DNA from: Deltaproteobacteria bacterium
GTDB taxonomy: Bacteria; Myxococcota_A; Polyangia; Haliangiales; Haliangiaceae
Direction: 5' to 3'
NCBI GenBank assembly: GCA_019237945.1
Contig: JAFAOG010000614.1
Coordinates: 1 to 32,186 of the forward strand
DNA length: 32,186 nt
The translations under genes and the position numbers were made by a program. Within the stretch, counting starts at the first letter, position 1; every line of letters starts with the position of its first letter. The notes under the pieces are model-generated. The model did not search any database. It was not told where the DNA came from and saw only the letters and a program-made list of their open reading frames with translations. This document shows, one piece after another, positions 1-13,896 of this stretch.

Positions 1-2
1 TC

Positions 3-206
3 CCGAACGTCGTCGCCAAGCTCGCGCCCGAGGACATCCTGATCGACAAGAACCGCGGCCGCGCGACGATCTGGTACCAGGTGCGGATCAACCTCAAGAA
101 CGTGCCGCCCGACGAACGCCCGCCGCAGGAGACGCCGGACCCCGACTACGACGTGCGCACCGAGTGGGGGCACGGTGCTTCTGATCCAGACCCAGAGTCG
201 GATTAA
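3..206 (+). CDS. C-terminal end of an unrecognised protein (partial)
   Basis: An open frame enters from the left edge and ends at TAA 204-206, giving the last 67 residues of a protein whose start lies outside the window. The tail reads ...EDILIDKNRGRATIWY..., then a Pro/Asp/Glu-rich acidic end (PPDERPPQETPDPDYD ... DPDPESD). Codon use is typical of the window, with G or C in most third positions. I recognise no domain. The acidic, proline-rich end looks like a disordered tail. The gene could belong to any unit transcribed into the window from the left; no function is assigned. Confidence 0.6.
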   Translation, partial: PNVVAKLAPEDILIDKNRGRATIWYQVRINLKNVPPDERPPQETPDPDYDVRTEWGHGASDPDPESD

Positions 207-230
207 CGCGAAGGACGCGAAGGCACGAAG
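205..230 (+). repeat. GCGAA-type short tandem repeat, left block
   Basis: Three units of about nine bases follow each other (AACGCGAAGG, ACGCGAAGG, CACGAAG), starting within the TAA stop of the left-edge gene. A related block occurs on the opposite strand at 492-515. Similar GCGAA/GCAAA repeats are dispersed between genes in several bacterial phyla, to my knowledge; whether this one is dispersed in this genome cannot be seen here. Confidence 0.5.
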
Positions 231-311
231 TCGGAATAAGAAGAGGCGGAGAAGAGCCGGAGTTTTTTTTGCGCGCTTCGCGCGCGCCCACGCGCGAGGC
301 TCTGGCGCGGC

Positions 312-405
312 GCGCGGAGGCGCGCGAGACAAGAAGAAAGAGGGAGCGCGCACGCGCGGCGCGCGGAGGCGCGCAAGACAAGAAGGAAGGAGTGCGCGCG
401 GCGCG
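312..405 (+). repeat. 49-nt imperfect tandem repeat
   Basis: Two copies start at 312 and 361. Each begins GCGCGGAGGCGCGC, continues with an AGACAAGAAG-type purine stretch, and ends in a GC/CG run. The copies differ at a handful of positions. Non-coding. Confidence 0.6.
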
Positions 406-430
406 GACGCGGAGCCAGTGGGCGAGGAGG

Positions 431-447
431 ACTCGCGCTTCGCGAGT
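431..447 (-). terminator. CTT-loop hairpin, possible terminator of the ligase gene
   Basis: Perfect 7-bp inverted repeat ACTCGCG-CTT-CGCGAGT about 95 nt beyond the ligase stop. There is no T run next to it on the minus strand, so it is not a classical intrinsic terminator. A sister hairpin with the same CTT loop lies at 271-283, beside an A8 run on the minus strand. Confidence 0.3.
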
Positions 448-491
448 ACTCCGAGCCGCCCTCTGGGCTTGTTGCCTTTTCCGATCCGGAA

Positions 492-515
492 CTTCGCGTT
501 TTCGCGTTTTCGTGC
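492..515 (-). repeat. GCGAA-type short tandem repeat, right block
   Basis: Read on the minus strand it is GGCACGAAAACGCG then AAAACGCGAAG, an eight-base periodicity. It has the same CACGAA/ACGCGAA words as the block at 205-230 but in opposite orientation, so the two blocks bracket the spacer as loose inverted arms. Confidence 0.5.
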
Positions 516-540
516 CAATCCGGCCCGCGGCAGCGACCCA

Positions 541-1623
541 CTACGGCGCGAAGATCTGCGCGATCTCGAACGCCGGCGTGACCTCGAGCTGATCGTAGCG
601 GCACTCCGCCGGTGGCTTGTCGGGGCGCCAGCGCTTGAAGTGCGTCGCGTGGCGGAAGCGCGTGCCTTGGAGGTGGTCGTAGCCGACCTCGGCGACGAGC
701 TCGAGGCGGATCGGCTCCCAGCTCAGGTCCTTCTTGCGGTTCCACCGGCTCGTCGCGCCCGGGAGGCGCTGCTCGGTCTCGACGTCCTGAAAGTCGGCCC
801 AGTCGCGCCACGGATGGTTGTCGAGCGCGCCCTCGCGCATCGGCTTGAGCTGCTCGGCGAGCTGCGCGCGAACCTCTTGCTTGAACGCGCTCGTGATGCC
901 GACGTGATGCAGCGTGCCCTGATCGTCGTAGAGGCCGAGCAGCAGCGAGCCGACGAGCCTGTCCTTGCCGTTCTTGTACCAGCGGAAGCCGGCGACGACG
1001 CAGTCGGCGGTGCGTGCGTGCTTGATCTTGAGCATCGCGCGCTTGCCGGGCGTGTACGCGAGCGACTCCGGCTTGGCCATCACGCCGTCGAGGCCGGCGC
1101 CTTCGAACCGCTCGAACCAGTCCTGGGCGACCGCGCGGTCGCGCGTCATCGGCGTGATGTGAACCGGCGGCTTGACGCCCGCGAGGGCCTGCTCGAGTCG
1201 GTTGCGGCGCTCGAGCTGCGGCTTGTCGCGCAGATCTTCGTCGCCGAGCGCGAGCAGGTCCCACGCGACGTAGGAGCTCGGGTGCTCCTGCGCGAGCAGC
1301 TTGACGCGCGACGCGGCGGGATGGATGCGCAGCAGCATCGCCTCGAAGTCGAGCTTGCCGTCGTGCGCGATCACGACCTCGCCGTCGAGCACGCAGCGAT
1401 CCGGGAGCGCCTCGCGCAGCGAGACCTCGAGCTCGGGGAAGTAGCGGCCGAGCGGTTTGAGGTCGCGGCTCTGGATGTAGACCTCGCTGCCGCTCTTGAA
1501 CACGAGCGCGCGAAAGCCGTCCCATTTCGGCTCGAACAGCCACGTGTCGCCCTCCGGAATGCCCGCCGAGAGCTTCGCCAGCATCGGATCGACGGGCGGC
1601 TGGAACGGCAGGGCGAGCTTCAC
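541..1623 (-). CDS. ligC: ATP-dependent DNA ligase, stand-alone LigC-like
   Basis: A 360-residue ligase that seals nicks in duplex DNA through a lysyl-AMP intermediate, cytoplasmic. Motif I is EPKWDGFRA with the adenylated Lys at 33. It is followed by SRDLKPL (about 52-58), VLDGEVV (motif III, about 78-84), DGVMAKP (motif IV, 179-185) and AMLKIKH (motif V, 196-202), then an OB-fold region from about 205 to the end. The length fits the short LigC/LigD-ligase-domain class; polymerase and nuclease domains of full LigD are absent, and no Ku gene is nearby. The start is a GTG at 1623, chosen because MKLALPFQPPVDPMLA matches the family N-terminus and a TAGCGT hexamer lies 6 nt upstream with no Shine-Dalgarno. 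It is divergent to the STN gene. The family assignment is firm; the LigC label is by architecture, and the role in repair is inferred. Confidence 0.9.
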   Translation of the reverse strand: MKLALPFQPPVDPMLAKLSAGIPEGDTWLFEPKWDGFRALVFKSGSEVYIQSRDLKPLGRYFPELEVSLREALPDRCVLDGEVVIAHDGKLDFEAMLLRIHPAASRVKLLAQEHPSSYVAWDLLALGDEDLRDKPQLERRNRLEQALAGVKPPVHITPMTRDRAVAQDWFERFEGAGLDGVMAKPESLAYTPGKRAMLKIKHARTADCVVAGFRWYKNGKDRLVGSLLLGLYDDQGTLHHVGITSAFKQEVRAQLAEQLKPMREGALDNHPWRDWADFQDVETEQRLPGATSRWNRKKDLSWEPIRLELVAEVGYDHLQGTRFRHATHFKRWRPDKPPAECRYDQLEVTPAFEIAQIFAP

Positions 1624-1629
1624 GCGGGC

Positions 1630-1639
1630 ACGCTACACT
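1630..1639. promoter_or_regulatory. Overlapping back-to-back -10-like hexamers
   Basis: TAGCGT (minus strand, 1635-1630) lies 6 nt before the ligase GTG, and TACACT (plus strand, 1634-1639) lies 6 nt before the STN GTG. They share the central TA. Neither start has a Shine-Dalgarno, so both mRNAs would be leaderless if these hexamers are used. Confidence 0.45.
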
Positions 1640-1645
1640 GATCGC

Positions 1646-1978
1646 GTGCGCGCTGTCCTCCTGATCGTCATGCTCGCGGCGACCGCGCACGCCGAGGATC
1701 TGTGCCGGCGTCCCGCGCGCGGCCCGACGGTCGATCTCGATGTGAAAGATGCCGACGTGCAGGACGTGCTGCGCCTGATCACCGACGTCGCGAAGGTCAA
1801 CCTCGTCATCTCCGACGAGGTCCGCGGCCGGGTCACGCTGCAGCTCAAGCGCGTGCACTGGGAGCAGGTCGCATGCACGATCGCCAGGCTCGAGCACCTG
1901 ACGATGACGCTCGATCAGAACGTCCTGCTCGTCACTTCTGCAGCTCGGCGATCATCCGCTGACGCTGCTCGTCGGTGA
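1646..1978 (+). CDS. Small secreted protein with a single STN (secretin/TonB short N-terminal) domain
   Basis: A 110-residue protein. Residues 1-16 (VRAVLLIVMLAATAHA) form a signal peptide, with cleavage probably before ED. Residues 28-93 read VDLDVKDADVQDVLRLI..VAKVNLVISDEV.GRVTLQLK.VHWEQVACTI, which matches the STN domain that precedes the gate domains of PilQ-type secretins. No secretin or TonB-receptor barrel follows: the frame stops at 1978. GTG at 1646 is chosen because it gives the signal peptide and sits 6 nt after TACACT. The last 16 or so residues are Arg/Ala/Ser-rich and overlap the convergent cytochrome gene by 47 bp. Stand-alone STN proteins are known as small periplasmic proteins; this could also be a remnant of a larger secretin gene. 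Function unknown. Confidence 0.7.
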   Translation: MRAVLLIVMLAATAHAEDLCRRPARGPTVDLDVKDADVQDVLRLITDVAKVNLVISDEVRGRVTLQLKRVHWEQVACTIARLEHLTMTLDQNVLLVTSAARRSSADAARR

Positions 1979-3353
1979 CCGAGCGAAACAGCGGCGGCGG
2001 CATCGTCAGCCGCGTCGTCGTCGGCATCTGGATCCGCGCGATCGCGAGGTCCTTCTCCTCGCGCGTCATCTGATCGAGCTTGTCGACGAGGAACTTGTCT
2101 CGCGTGATCGTCGGATCGAGCCGGCTGTGGTGGCACTGCTGGCACTGCTGGACGAGCAGCGTGTGGCCGTCGGCGTTCGCCGGCGATGCGAAGCCCATGT
2201 CGACGAGGCGCGTGTCGAGGAACACGTCGCGGATGTCGGTGTCGAGTGCGGCGCCGGCGAGGTGCGCCTGGTACTTCGCAGTCATCGCTTCGAGCTTGTC
2301 GGGGTCGGTGACCTTGACGTCGTGGTACGGCGCGGGGATGAACCGGCCGGCCTCGGCCGCGTCGTAGATCGTCTGCCACGCCGCGCTCCAGCCGATCGGC
2401 ACGTTGTTCGCCGGCTGCGCGGGCGCCATCTTGACGATGTCGCTCTCGATCTGCGCCGACGGAAACGCGTTCGGCTGGTTGCCGAAGCCCGCGGCCTGGA
2501 TGAACGCGGCCATCTGATCGGGGTCGCTGTGATCGAGCAGCGCCGCCGGGATGCCGCCGTAGTCCTCGTGCGTGCCGTGCGCAGCTTGGAAGTCGGCGAG
2601 CAGCGCCTTGCCGCCCGCGGTCTGCGCGCTCATCCAGTGCGTGTGCGGCGCCTCGATCTCCTGCATGCGCAGGATCAGCGGATCGCCCGTCATCGGATCG
2701 TCCTTGCCGGTGCCGATGTGACACTGCCGGCAATCGGCGATCGTGTTACCGAGCGCGGTCGTCGACTCGTAGATGCGGATGTTGCTCCAGCCGACGAGCT
2801 GATTTTCGGTCAGCAGATCATTCGGGCCGCAGCCCGTCGCGGTGCAGTCCTTGTCGAACAGCACGATGTAGAAGTTGACCGCCATGTCGGCCGGCGAGAA
2901 CGACGCGACCTCGACGAACGGCTCGCCCGGATCGAACGCGACGAACGTGTAGTCGCGCGGCGGTTTGCCGTCGGCACCGAGCGGCGTGAACACGAACGCG
3001 GTCGGCGTGATCGAGCTGACCTTGCGCGCGGTCAGCGCCGACGAGTGCGCGAGCAACGCGAACGCCGGATCGTGGCCGGCGCCGAAGTCCATGTTCAGCG
3101 TCGCGAGCAGGTCGCGAAAGCCGTGCGGCGTCGGCAGCGTCGGCTGACAGAACCGGTTCGTGATGCGATCGGCGTTCGCGGGGAACGTCGTGTCGGCGGG
3201 ATCGTGGTCGCACAGCTCCGCGTGGGCACCGGTCGCGTCCTTGAGCGTCGCGAACACGTCCGCGGGGATCGTCGGCGGCATCACGTTCGTTTCGCTCGGC
3301 ACCGCGAACGTCGTCGTGCACGCACCGAGAGCGATGAGGACCGTCCATCGCAT
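1932..3353 (-). CDS. Di-heme cytochrome c-like lipoprotein
   Basis: A 473-residue exported protein. The N-terminus MRWTVLIALGAC is a short lipoprotein signal with the acceptor Cys at 12; this start (ATG 3353) is preferred over a GTG 24 nt upstream because the upstream version buries the signal behind extra residues. Two c-type heme attachment motifs are visible, CRQCH at about 208-212 and CQQCH at about 404-408, the latter in a cytochrome-c-like C-terminal domain with a later MPPP stretch. Other Cys residues (FC, DC..GC) may form disulfides. It probably acts in electron transfer at the cell envelope. The partner is not visible, and I cannot place the protein in a named enzyme family. Its 3' end overlaps the convergent STN gene by 47 bp. 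MsrB lies upstream on the same strand, separated by about 87 nt containing a hairpin. Confidence 0.8.
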   Translation of the reverse strand: MRWTVLIALGACTTTFAVPSETNVMPPTIPADVFATLKDATGAHAELCDHDPADTTFPANADRITNRFCQPTLPTPHGFRDLLATLNMDFGAGHDPAFALLAHSSALTARKVSSITPTAFVFTPLGADGKPPRDYTFVAFDPGEPFVEVASFSPADMAVNFYIVLFDKDCTATGCGPNDLLTENQLVGWSNIRIYESTTALGNTIADCRQCHIGTGKDDPMTGDPLILRMQEIEAPHTHWMSAQTAGGKALLADFQAAHGTHEDYGGIPAALLDHSDPDQMAAFIQAAGFGNQPNAFPSAQIESDIVKMAPAQPANNVPIGWSAAWQTIYDAAEAGRFIPAPYHDVKVTDPDKLEAMTAKYQAHLAGAALDTDIRDVFLDTRLVDMGFASPANADGHTLLVQQCQQCHHSRLDPTITRDKFLVDKLDQMTREEKDLAIARIQMPTTTRLTMPPPLFRSVTDEQRQRMIAELQK

Positions 3354-3413
3354 TGGCGCCGCAAGAGTGCACCGCACGTGCCTGCGCTAATCGCGCAAGA
3401 TGTCAGGGGCGCC

Positions 3414-3433
3414 GTGCCCCAGAGCCGGGGCAC
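3414..3433 (-). terminator. Stem-loop after msrB
   Basis: Perfect 7-bp stem GTGCCCC / GGGGCAC with a 6-nt loop, placed 7 nt past the msrB stop and ahead of the cytochrome gene. No U-tract follows on the minus strand, so it may only protect the 3' end or act with Rho. Confidence 0.4.
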
Positions 3434-3440
3434 CTACGTC

Positions 3441-3887
3441 TCACTTCGGGGGAAGCTTCCCCGGCTCTCCCTCGACGAACTCCATCGATACGGAATTCAA
3501 GCAGTAGCGGAGGCCGGTCGGGGGTGGGCCGTCGTCGAACACGTGGCCGAGGTGGGCGTCGCAGCGGGCACAGCGAATCTCGACGCGGCGCATGCCGTGG
3601 CTGTCATCGGTCAGCTCGCGGACGTGTTCGGGATCGTACGGCTGGAAGAAGCTCGGCCAGCCGGTTCCCGAGTGGAACTTCGACTGCGACGAGAACAGCG
3701 GCAGTCCGCACAGCCGGCACACGTAATTTCCCGGCTTCTTGTTGTCGAGCAGAAGGCCGCAGAACGGGCGCTCCGTGCCCTGATGTAGGATGACGTGGCG
3801 CTCCTCGGGCGTGAACGCGGCGGCGAGCTCGGCGATCCGAGCTTCGCTGAGGGGTGAAAGATCGTGGCCAGATCGCGAGGTGGGCAT
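3441..3887 (-). CDS. msrB: Peptide-methionine (R)-S-oxide reductase MsrB
   Basis: A 148-residue repair enzyme that reduces the R-epimer of methionine sulfoxide in oxidised proteins. Visible hallmarks are [12 protein letters not shown] (69-80), [19 protein letters not shown] (114-132) with the catalytic Cys at 129, and two CxxC zinc pairs (C57/C60 and C106/C109). No signal peptide is seen, so it is probably cytoplasmic. ATG 3887 is preferred over ATG 3926, which would add 13 residues encoded across a strong inverted repeat and is divergent by only 9 nt from the next gene. Neither start has a Shine-Dalgarno, so the start remains open. The thioredoxin-dependent reaction is family knowledge. Confidence 0.93.
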   Translation of the reverse strand: MPTSRSGHDLSPLSEARIAELAAAFTPEERHVILHQGTERPFCGLLLDNKKPGNYVCRLCGLPLFSSQSKFHSGTGWPSFFQPYDPEHVRELTDDSHGMRRVEIRCARCDAHLGHVFDDGPPPTGLRYCLNSVSMEFVEGEPGKLPPK

Positions 3888-3895
3888 GACAGGAG

Positions 3896-3925
3896 TGTTA
3901 CGCCGGAACAGGCGTTCCGGTAACA
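3896..3925. promoter_or_regulatory. Inverted repeat between msrB and the giant lipoprotein gene
   Basis: Arms TGTTA-CG-CCGGAAC (3896-3909) and GTTCCGG-TAACA (3914-3925) pair over 7 plus 5 bp, with a 2-nt bulge and a 4-nt loop. It overlaps the TAACAT hexamer (3921-3926) proposed as the -10 of the plus-strand gene, so it is a candidate operator or 5' hairpin for msrB. Confidence 0.45.
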
Positions 3926-3926
3926 T
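3921..3926 (+). promoter_or_regulatory. Putative -10 (TAACAT) of the surface-lipoprotein operon
   Basis: A TANNNT hexamer 9 nt before the ATG at 3936, with no Shine-Dalgarno between. It follows the pattern seen at other transcription units in the window. Confidence 0.35.
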
Positions 3927-3935
3927 GTGACCTAG

Positions 3936-6900
3936 ATGGGGATTCGCGCCACGCTAGCGTGGCTCGTGCTGTTGATCTGCGGCTGTTACTCGCCGCAGCT
4001 CACCCATTGTCCCGACGTTGACTGCCCGAGCAACGAGGTCTGCGACAACCACGGCGGCTGCGCGTTTCCACAGCAGCTCGCGCCGTGCATGGGCCAGGTC
4101 GACGGCACGTCGTGCGCCTACACCGACCAGACCGGCAAGGATGTCACCGGCGCATGTCAGGCCGGGCTCTGCGTCCCACTCGCGTGCGGCGACGGCATCC
4201 TGACGAGCGACGAGGTCTGCGACGACGGCAACAACCTGTCGGGCGACGGCTGCTCCGCCGATTGCAAGTCGCTCGAGACGTGCGGCAACGGCATCACCGA
4301 CAGCGCAAAGGGCGAGCAGTGCGACGACGGCAACACGACCGACGCCGACGGCTGCCAGCACGACTGCAAGCTGCCTCGGTGCGGCGACGGCGTGACCGAT
4401 ACGCAGCTCGACGAGCAGTGCGACGCGGGCGGCTCCAACAGCGACACGCCGAACGCGCCCTGCCGCACGAACTGCCAGCTGCCGCGCTGCGGCGACCACA
4501 TCGTCGACACCACGAACGGCGAGGTCTGCGACGACGGCAACAACGCGAGCGCTGACGGTTGCTCCGGCGACTGCAAATCGAACGAGACGTGCGGTAACGG
4601 CATCGTCGACGCGCTCGCCGGCGAGGTCTGCGACGACGGCAACACGACGTCCGGCGACGGCTGCTCGGCCGACTGCCGCTCGATCGAGGTGTGCGGCAAC
4701 GGCGTCGTCGACGTCGGCCTCGGCGAGGTCTGCGACGACGGCAACACGGTGTCGGGCGACGGCTGCTCGAGCGATTGCCGGTCGCGCGAGGTGTGCGGCA
4801 ACGGCATCGTCGACACGATCGACGAGCAGTGCGACCTCGGCGGCGCCAACAGCGACCTGCCCGATCATCCGTGTCGCTCGACGTGCAAGCTGCAGGCGTG
4901 TGGCGACGGCATCGTAGATCCCGGCCACGGCGAGCACTGCGACAACGGCGCGGCGAACAGCACGCTGCCTGATGCGTGCCGCCCGAACTGCGAGCTGCCG
5001 CGCTGTGGCGACGGCATCCAGGATTCGACCGAGGTCTGCGACGACGGGAACACGAACAACGGCGACGGCTGCTCGTCGGACTGCCACTCGCTCGAGGTCT
5101 GCGGCAACGGCATCATCGACACGTCGAAGGGCGAGCAGTGCGACAACGGCGCGTCGAACTCCAACCAGCCGAACGCGACCTGCCGCGGCGACTGCACGCG
5201 CCAGAAGTGCGGTGACTCGATCGTCGACAACGTGTTCGGCGAGCTGTGCGACAACGGCGCCGCGAACTCGAACGCGCCCAACGCCGCGTGCCGCGTCAAC
5301 TGCACGCCGAAGCGCTGCGGCGACGGGATCAAAGATACCGGCGAGGTCTGCGACGACGGCAACGTCGTGTCCGGCGACGGCTGCTCCGCGGACTGCAAGT
5401 CGCTCGAGACCTGCGGCAACGGCATCATCGACCTCGCGAAGGGCGAGCAGTGCGATGCGGGCGGCGCGAACTCCAATGCGCCGAATGCGCCGTGCCGCAC
5501 GAACTGCAAGCTCCCCGCGTGCGGCGACTCGGTCACCGATACGTCGCTCGGCGAGCTGTGCGATCAGGGCGCGGCCAACTCGAACAACCCGAACGCGACG
5601 TGCCGCACGAACTGCCAGCCGCAGCGCTGCGGTGACACGATCACGGACAACACGAAGGGCGAGGTCTGCGACGACGGTAACAACGTCGGCGGCGACGGCT
5701 GCTCGCCGGACTGCAAGTCGAACGAGACGTGCGGCAACTCGATCGTGGACGCGATCAAGGGCGAGCAGTGCGACGCGGGCGCGAGCAACTCGAACAATCC
5801 GAACGCGCCGTGCCGTCCGACGTGCAAGCTGCCGACGTGCGGCGACGCGATCACCGACACCGTGCTCGGCGAGGCGTGCGATCTGGGCGCGAGCAACTCG
5901 AACAACCCGAACGCGACGTGCCGCACGAACTGCCAGCCGCAGCGCTGCGGCGACACGATCGTCGACAACACGAAGGGCGAAGTCTGCGACGACGGCAACG
6001 TCACCGCGGGCGACGGCTGCTCGGCGGACTGCAAGTCGAACGAGACGTGCGGCAACGGCATCATCGACATCGTCAAGAACGAGCAGTGCGACAACGGCGG
6101 CCTCAACTCGAACGCACCGAACGCGACGTGCCGTACCACCTGCAAGCGCCAGGCGTGCGGCGATTCGATCGTCGACACCGCGTTCGGCGAGACGTGCGAC
6201 CTCGGCGCCGCCAACTCGAACGCACCGAACGCGACGTGCCGCTCGAACTGCACGGTCGCGCGCTGCGGCGACGGCATCGTCGATCCGGCCGCCGGCGAGG
6301 TGTGCGACGACAGCAACAACACCAGCGGCGACGGCTGCTCCGGTGACTGCAAGTCGCTCGAGACGTGCGGCAACGGCATCGTCGACGTCGCCAAGGGCGA
6401 GCAGTGCGACGACGGAAACGCGATCAACAATGATGCGTGCCACAACAACTGCACGCTGCCGCGCTGCGGCGACGGCGTGGTCGACTTCAACGAGCAGTGC
6501 GACGCGGGCGCGGCGAACTCGAACGCGCCGAACGCGGCGTGCCGCACGAACTGCACGCCGGCGCGCTGCGGTGACGGCATCGTCGACACGACGCGCCCCG
6601 AGGTCTGCGACGACGGCAACAACACGGCCGGCGACGGCTGCTCGGCGGACTGCACGTCGAACGAGACGTGCGGCAACGGCATCGTCGATCTGATCAAGGG
6701 CGAGCAGTGCGACGACGGCAACCGCCGCGGGCGCGACGGCTGCAGCGCGTGCAAGATCGAGAGTGCGATCGCGGTGAAGCCGGGCGGCTCGCCGGGTGGG
6801 CGCCACAGCGGGATCCTCGTCTACGACGCCGGACGCCAGCGCGTCGTGATGTTCGGCGGCTACACCGTTGGCGGTCCGATCGGCGACACGTGGGAGTGGG

Positions 6901-8938
6901 ACGGCACGAGCTGGACGCAGATGTTCCCGGCGCACTCGCCGTTCCCGCGGTTCGATTCGGCGGCCGCGTACGATGCGGTTCGCCATCGCGTCGTCCTGTT
7001 CGGCGGCTTCAGCGCGAACTACGGCGGAGCGCTCCAGGACACCTGGGAGTACGACGGCGTCGACTGGACGCAGAAGAGCACGGCGACATTGCCGCCCGAC
7101 CGCGGCGGTGCCGCCATGGCGTTCGACGCGAATGCCGGCAAGCTCGTGATGTTCGGCGGCTGCACCGGCTTCAACACCGACAACTCGCCGTCGAGCCCGC
7201 TCCAGGACACGTGGACGTACGACGGCACGAACTGGACCTTGATGAGCCCGACGACGAAGCCGTCGGCGCGCGCCGGCATGCGCATGGTGTTCGATTCGGT
7301 CGGCAAGATCGTCTTGATGTTCGGCGGTCGCGACACCAAGAACGGCGCCGCGAACCACATGTGGAAGTGGAACGGGGCGAACTGGACGGACGCCGGCGCC
7401 GCCGCGGGCCCGTTCTCCGACTACGACACGACCGGCATGACGTTCGACGCGAACCGCAGCAAGGTCGTCGCGTGGGACGGCTCGAGCGGCGGCACGACCT
7501 GGGAGTGGAGCGGCGCCGCGTGGACCGCCGTCGCGGGCGGTGCGCCAACGGTCCCTGCGACGGCGCCGATGTTCCGCGGCTACATCCAGCTCACGTACGA
7601 CGCCGCGCACAAGCAGGTCGTGCTGTATGGCGGCGACCAGGGCGACTACATCCCGGCGTTCAATGCACCGAGCCCGCCCGGCCCGCTGTTTTACAGCGAC
7701 ACGTGGCTGCGCACCGGCGCGGCGTGGGCGCAAGCTCCCGCGTTCTCCGAACCGAGCGCGCGCGTGCGTGCGGCGGCCGGCTACGATCCGCTGCGTCGCC
7801 GCATCGTCATGTTCGGCGGCCAGACGACCGCGCGGCGCAAGTTCGGCTGCGGCGCGAGCGGCTGCATGCTCAACGACACGTGGGAATGGGACGGCGCGAA
7901 GTGGGCGAGCGTCGCGGCGACGACGCCTCCCGCCGTGCGCGCGGGCGATCAGCTCGACTACGACACGAGCGCGCGCGTGATGCGTCTGTACGGCGGCGAC
8001 TCGTACTCGTCGACGGGACCGACCGACACGACGTACACCGACGTCTACAGCTACAACGGCGCGGCGTGGACCGCGCAGGCCTCCGCGGGGCGCGCGAGCG
8101 TGCGGCAGTCGGCGATGGCGTACGACGCGAGCGGCAACAAGCTCGTCACGTTCGGCGGCTATGCGATCCCGAGCGGCACCGCGAGCAACGAGACGTGGAC
8201 ATGGTCGGCGAGCGGCGGCTGGGTCAAGCTGACGCCGACGTCGCCCCCGGCCGGCCGCGACGACACCGCGCTCGCGTACGACCCGGTTCGCCAGCGTTCG
8301 GTGCTGTTCAGCGGCAACCCGCGCGACGGCTCGAACCTGACCGACGTCTACGAGTTCGACGGCGCGCAGTGGTCGCGGTTCACGCCGAGTGGGCCCTCGG
8401 CACGTCGCGGGCTCCGCGCGTTCTACAACCCCGACTCGCAGCGCGTGACGTTCTTCGGGAACAACCCGGGCGCGAGCGAGGACATCTGGGAGTGGGGCGC
8501 CGCCGGCTGGACGCAGCGCCAGCTCACGAACACCGTCGCACCGCGCTACCAGTCGGCGGTTGCGTACGACGCCGCGAACCACGCGATCGTCATGTTCTCC
8601 GGCCGCGATGCGACGTCGTTCGCGCCGGTCGCCTCGACGACCGTCATCAAGTTCCAGTCGAACACGACCGTCGAGTCGTGCACGTCGGCGGCGCTCGACT
8701 ACGACGGCGACGGCCTCGCGGGCTGCGCCGACGATGACTGCTGGAGCGTGTGCACGCCGCTGTGCCCGCCTGGCATCACGTGCCCCGGCACCGCGCCGAA
8801 GTGCGGCGACGGTACGTGCAGCGGCTTCGAGGACTGCAACATCTGCCCGGCCGACTGCGGCGCGTGCCCCGGCGGCAAGTGCGGCGACTTCCACTGCGAC
8901 GGCGGCGAGACCCACGCCACGTGCCCGAACGATTGCTG

Positions 8939-8939
<1 letters not shown>
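3936..8939 (+). CDS. Giant cysteine-rich repeat / kelch surface lipoprotein, copy 1
   Basis: A 1667-residue exported protein. Residues 1-17 (..VLLICGC) form a lipoprotein signal with the lipidated Cys at 17, followed by YSP and a Cys-rich linker. Residues 84-938 hold 25 tandem repeats of 32-36 residues of the DUF4215 / Myxococcus cysteine-rich type ([24 protein letters not shown]). From about 950 to 1570 come 12 kelch-like blades of the form R..A.AYD...R.VMFGG...DTWEWDG..WT, enough for two six-bladed propellers. The C-terminus (about 1581-1667) has a DYDGDG calcium-binding-like loop and two CGDG.C....C..CP.DC modules; there is no MYXO-CTERM or other C-terminal anchor. It ends in TGATG with its paralogue. 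It probably sits on the outer surface, binding a partner or matrix; the ligand is unknown. The domain reading is firm, the function inferred. Confidence 0.9.
3948..3963. promoter_or_regulatory. Perfect 16-bp palindrome at codons 5-10
   Basis: GCCACGCTAGCGTGGC is fully self-complementary and lies 12 nt inside the first giant lipoprotein gene, just downstream of its proposed promoter. It could be a dimeric repressor site or an mRNA hairpin near the start. It could also be chance in GC-rich DNA. Confidence 0.3.
4185..6755 (+). repeat. Array of 25 DUF4215 cysteine-rich coding repeats (copy 1)
   Basis: Twenty-five in-frame repeats of about 100 nt. Repeats 2-4 and 7-24 follow a three-repeat order: type A (CGNGIVD..KGEQCD.G), type B ([25 protein letters not shown]) and type C ([26 protein letters not shown]), giving a period of about 306 nt. 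Repeats 1, 5, 6 and 25 stand outside the triplets. Confidence 0.9.
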
Positions 8940-13882
<4,943 letters not shown>

Positions 13883-13896
13883 GCTCGTAGCAGTCG

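Larger units (their letters stand above)
207..540. other. Gene-free spacer rich in short repeats
   Basis: This 334-nt stretch lies between the end of the left-edge gene (+) and the end of the ligase gene (-). It is low in complexity: purine-rich runs alternate with GC/CG runs. It holds a T8 run at 263-270, a hairpin GCGCG-CTT-CGCGC at 271-283, a 49-nt direct repeat, a second CTT-loop hairpin at 431-447, and two GCGAA-type repeat blocks near its ends in opposite orientation. Open frames cross it on both strands but their products are Arg/Ala-rich and look non-coding. It serves two converging genes, so transcription termination is a plausible job for the hairpins. Confidence 0.7.

Noticed and set aside
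263-270. T8 run as an intrinsic terminator for the left-edge gene
   Set aside because: No stable GC stem lies immediately before it; the nearby hairpin lies after the T run on this strand.
541-1623. Full LigD-type end-joining operon
   Set aside because: Only the ligase domain is present, with no polymerase or nuclease domain and no Ku gene nearby.
3954-8915. Very long open frame on the minus strand antisense to the first giant lipoprotein (and similar ones at 8699-13159 and 13879-16929)
   Set aside because: The products are Arg/Ala/Val-rich with no domains. They mirror the periodicity of the sense repeats and arise because stop codons are rare in this GC-rich DNA.
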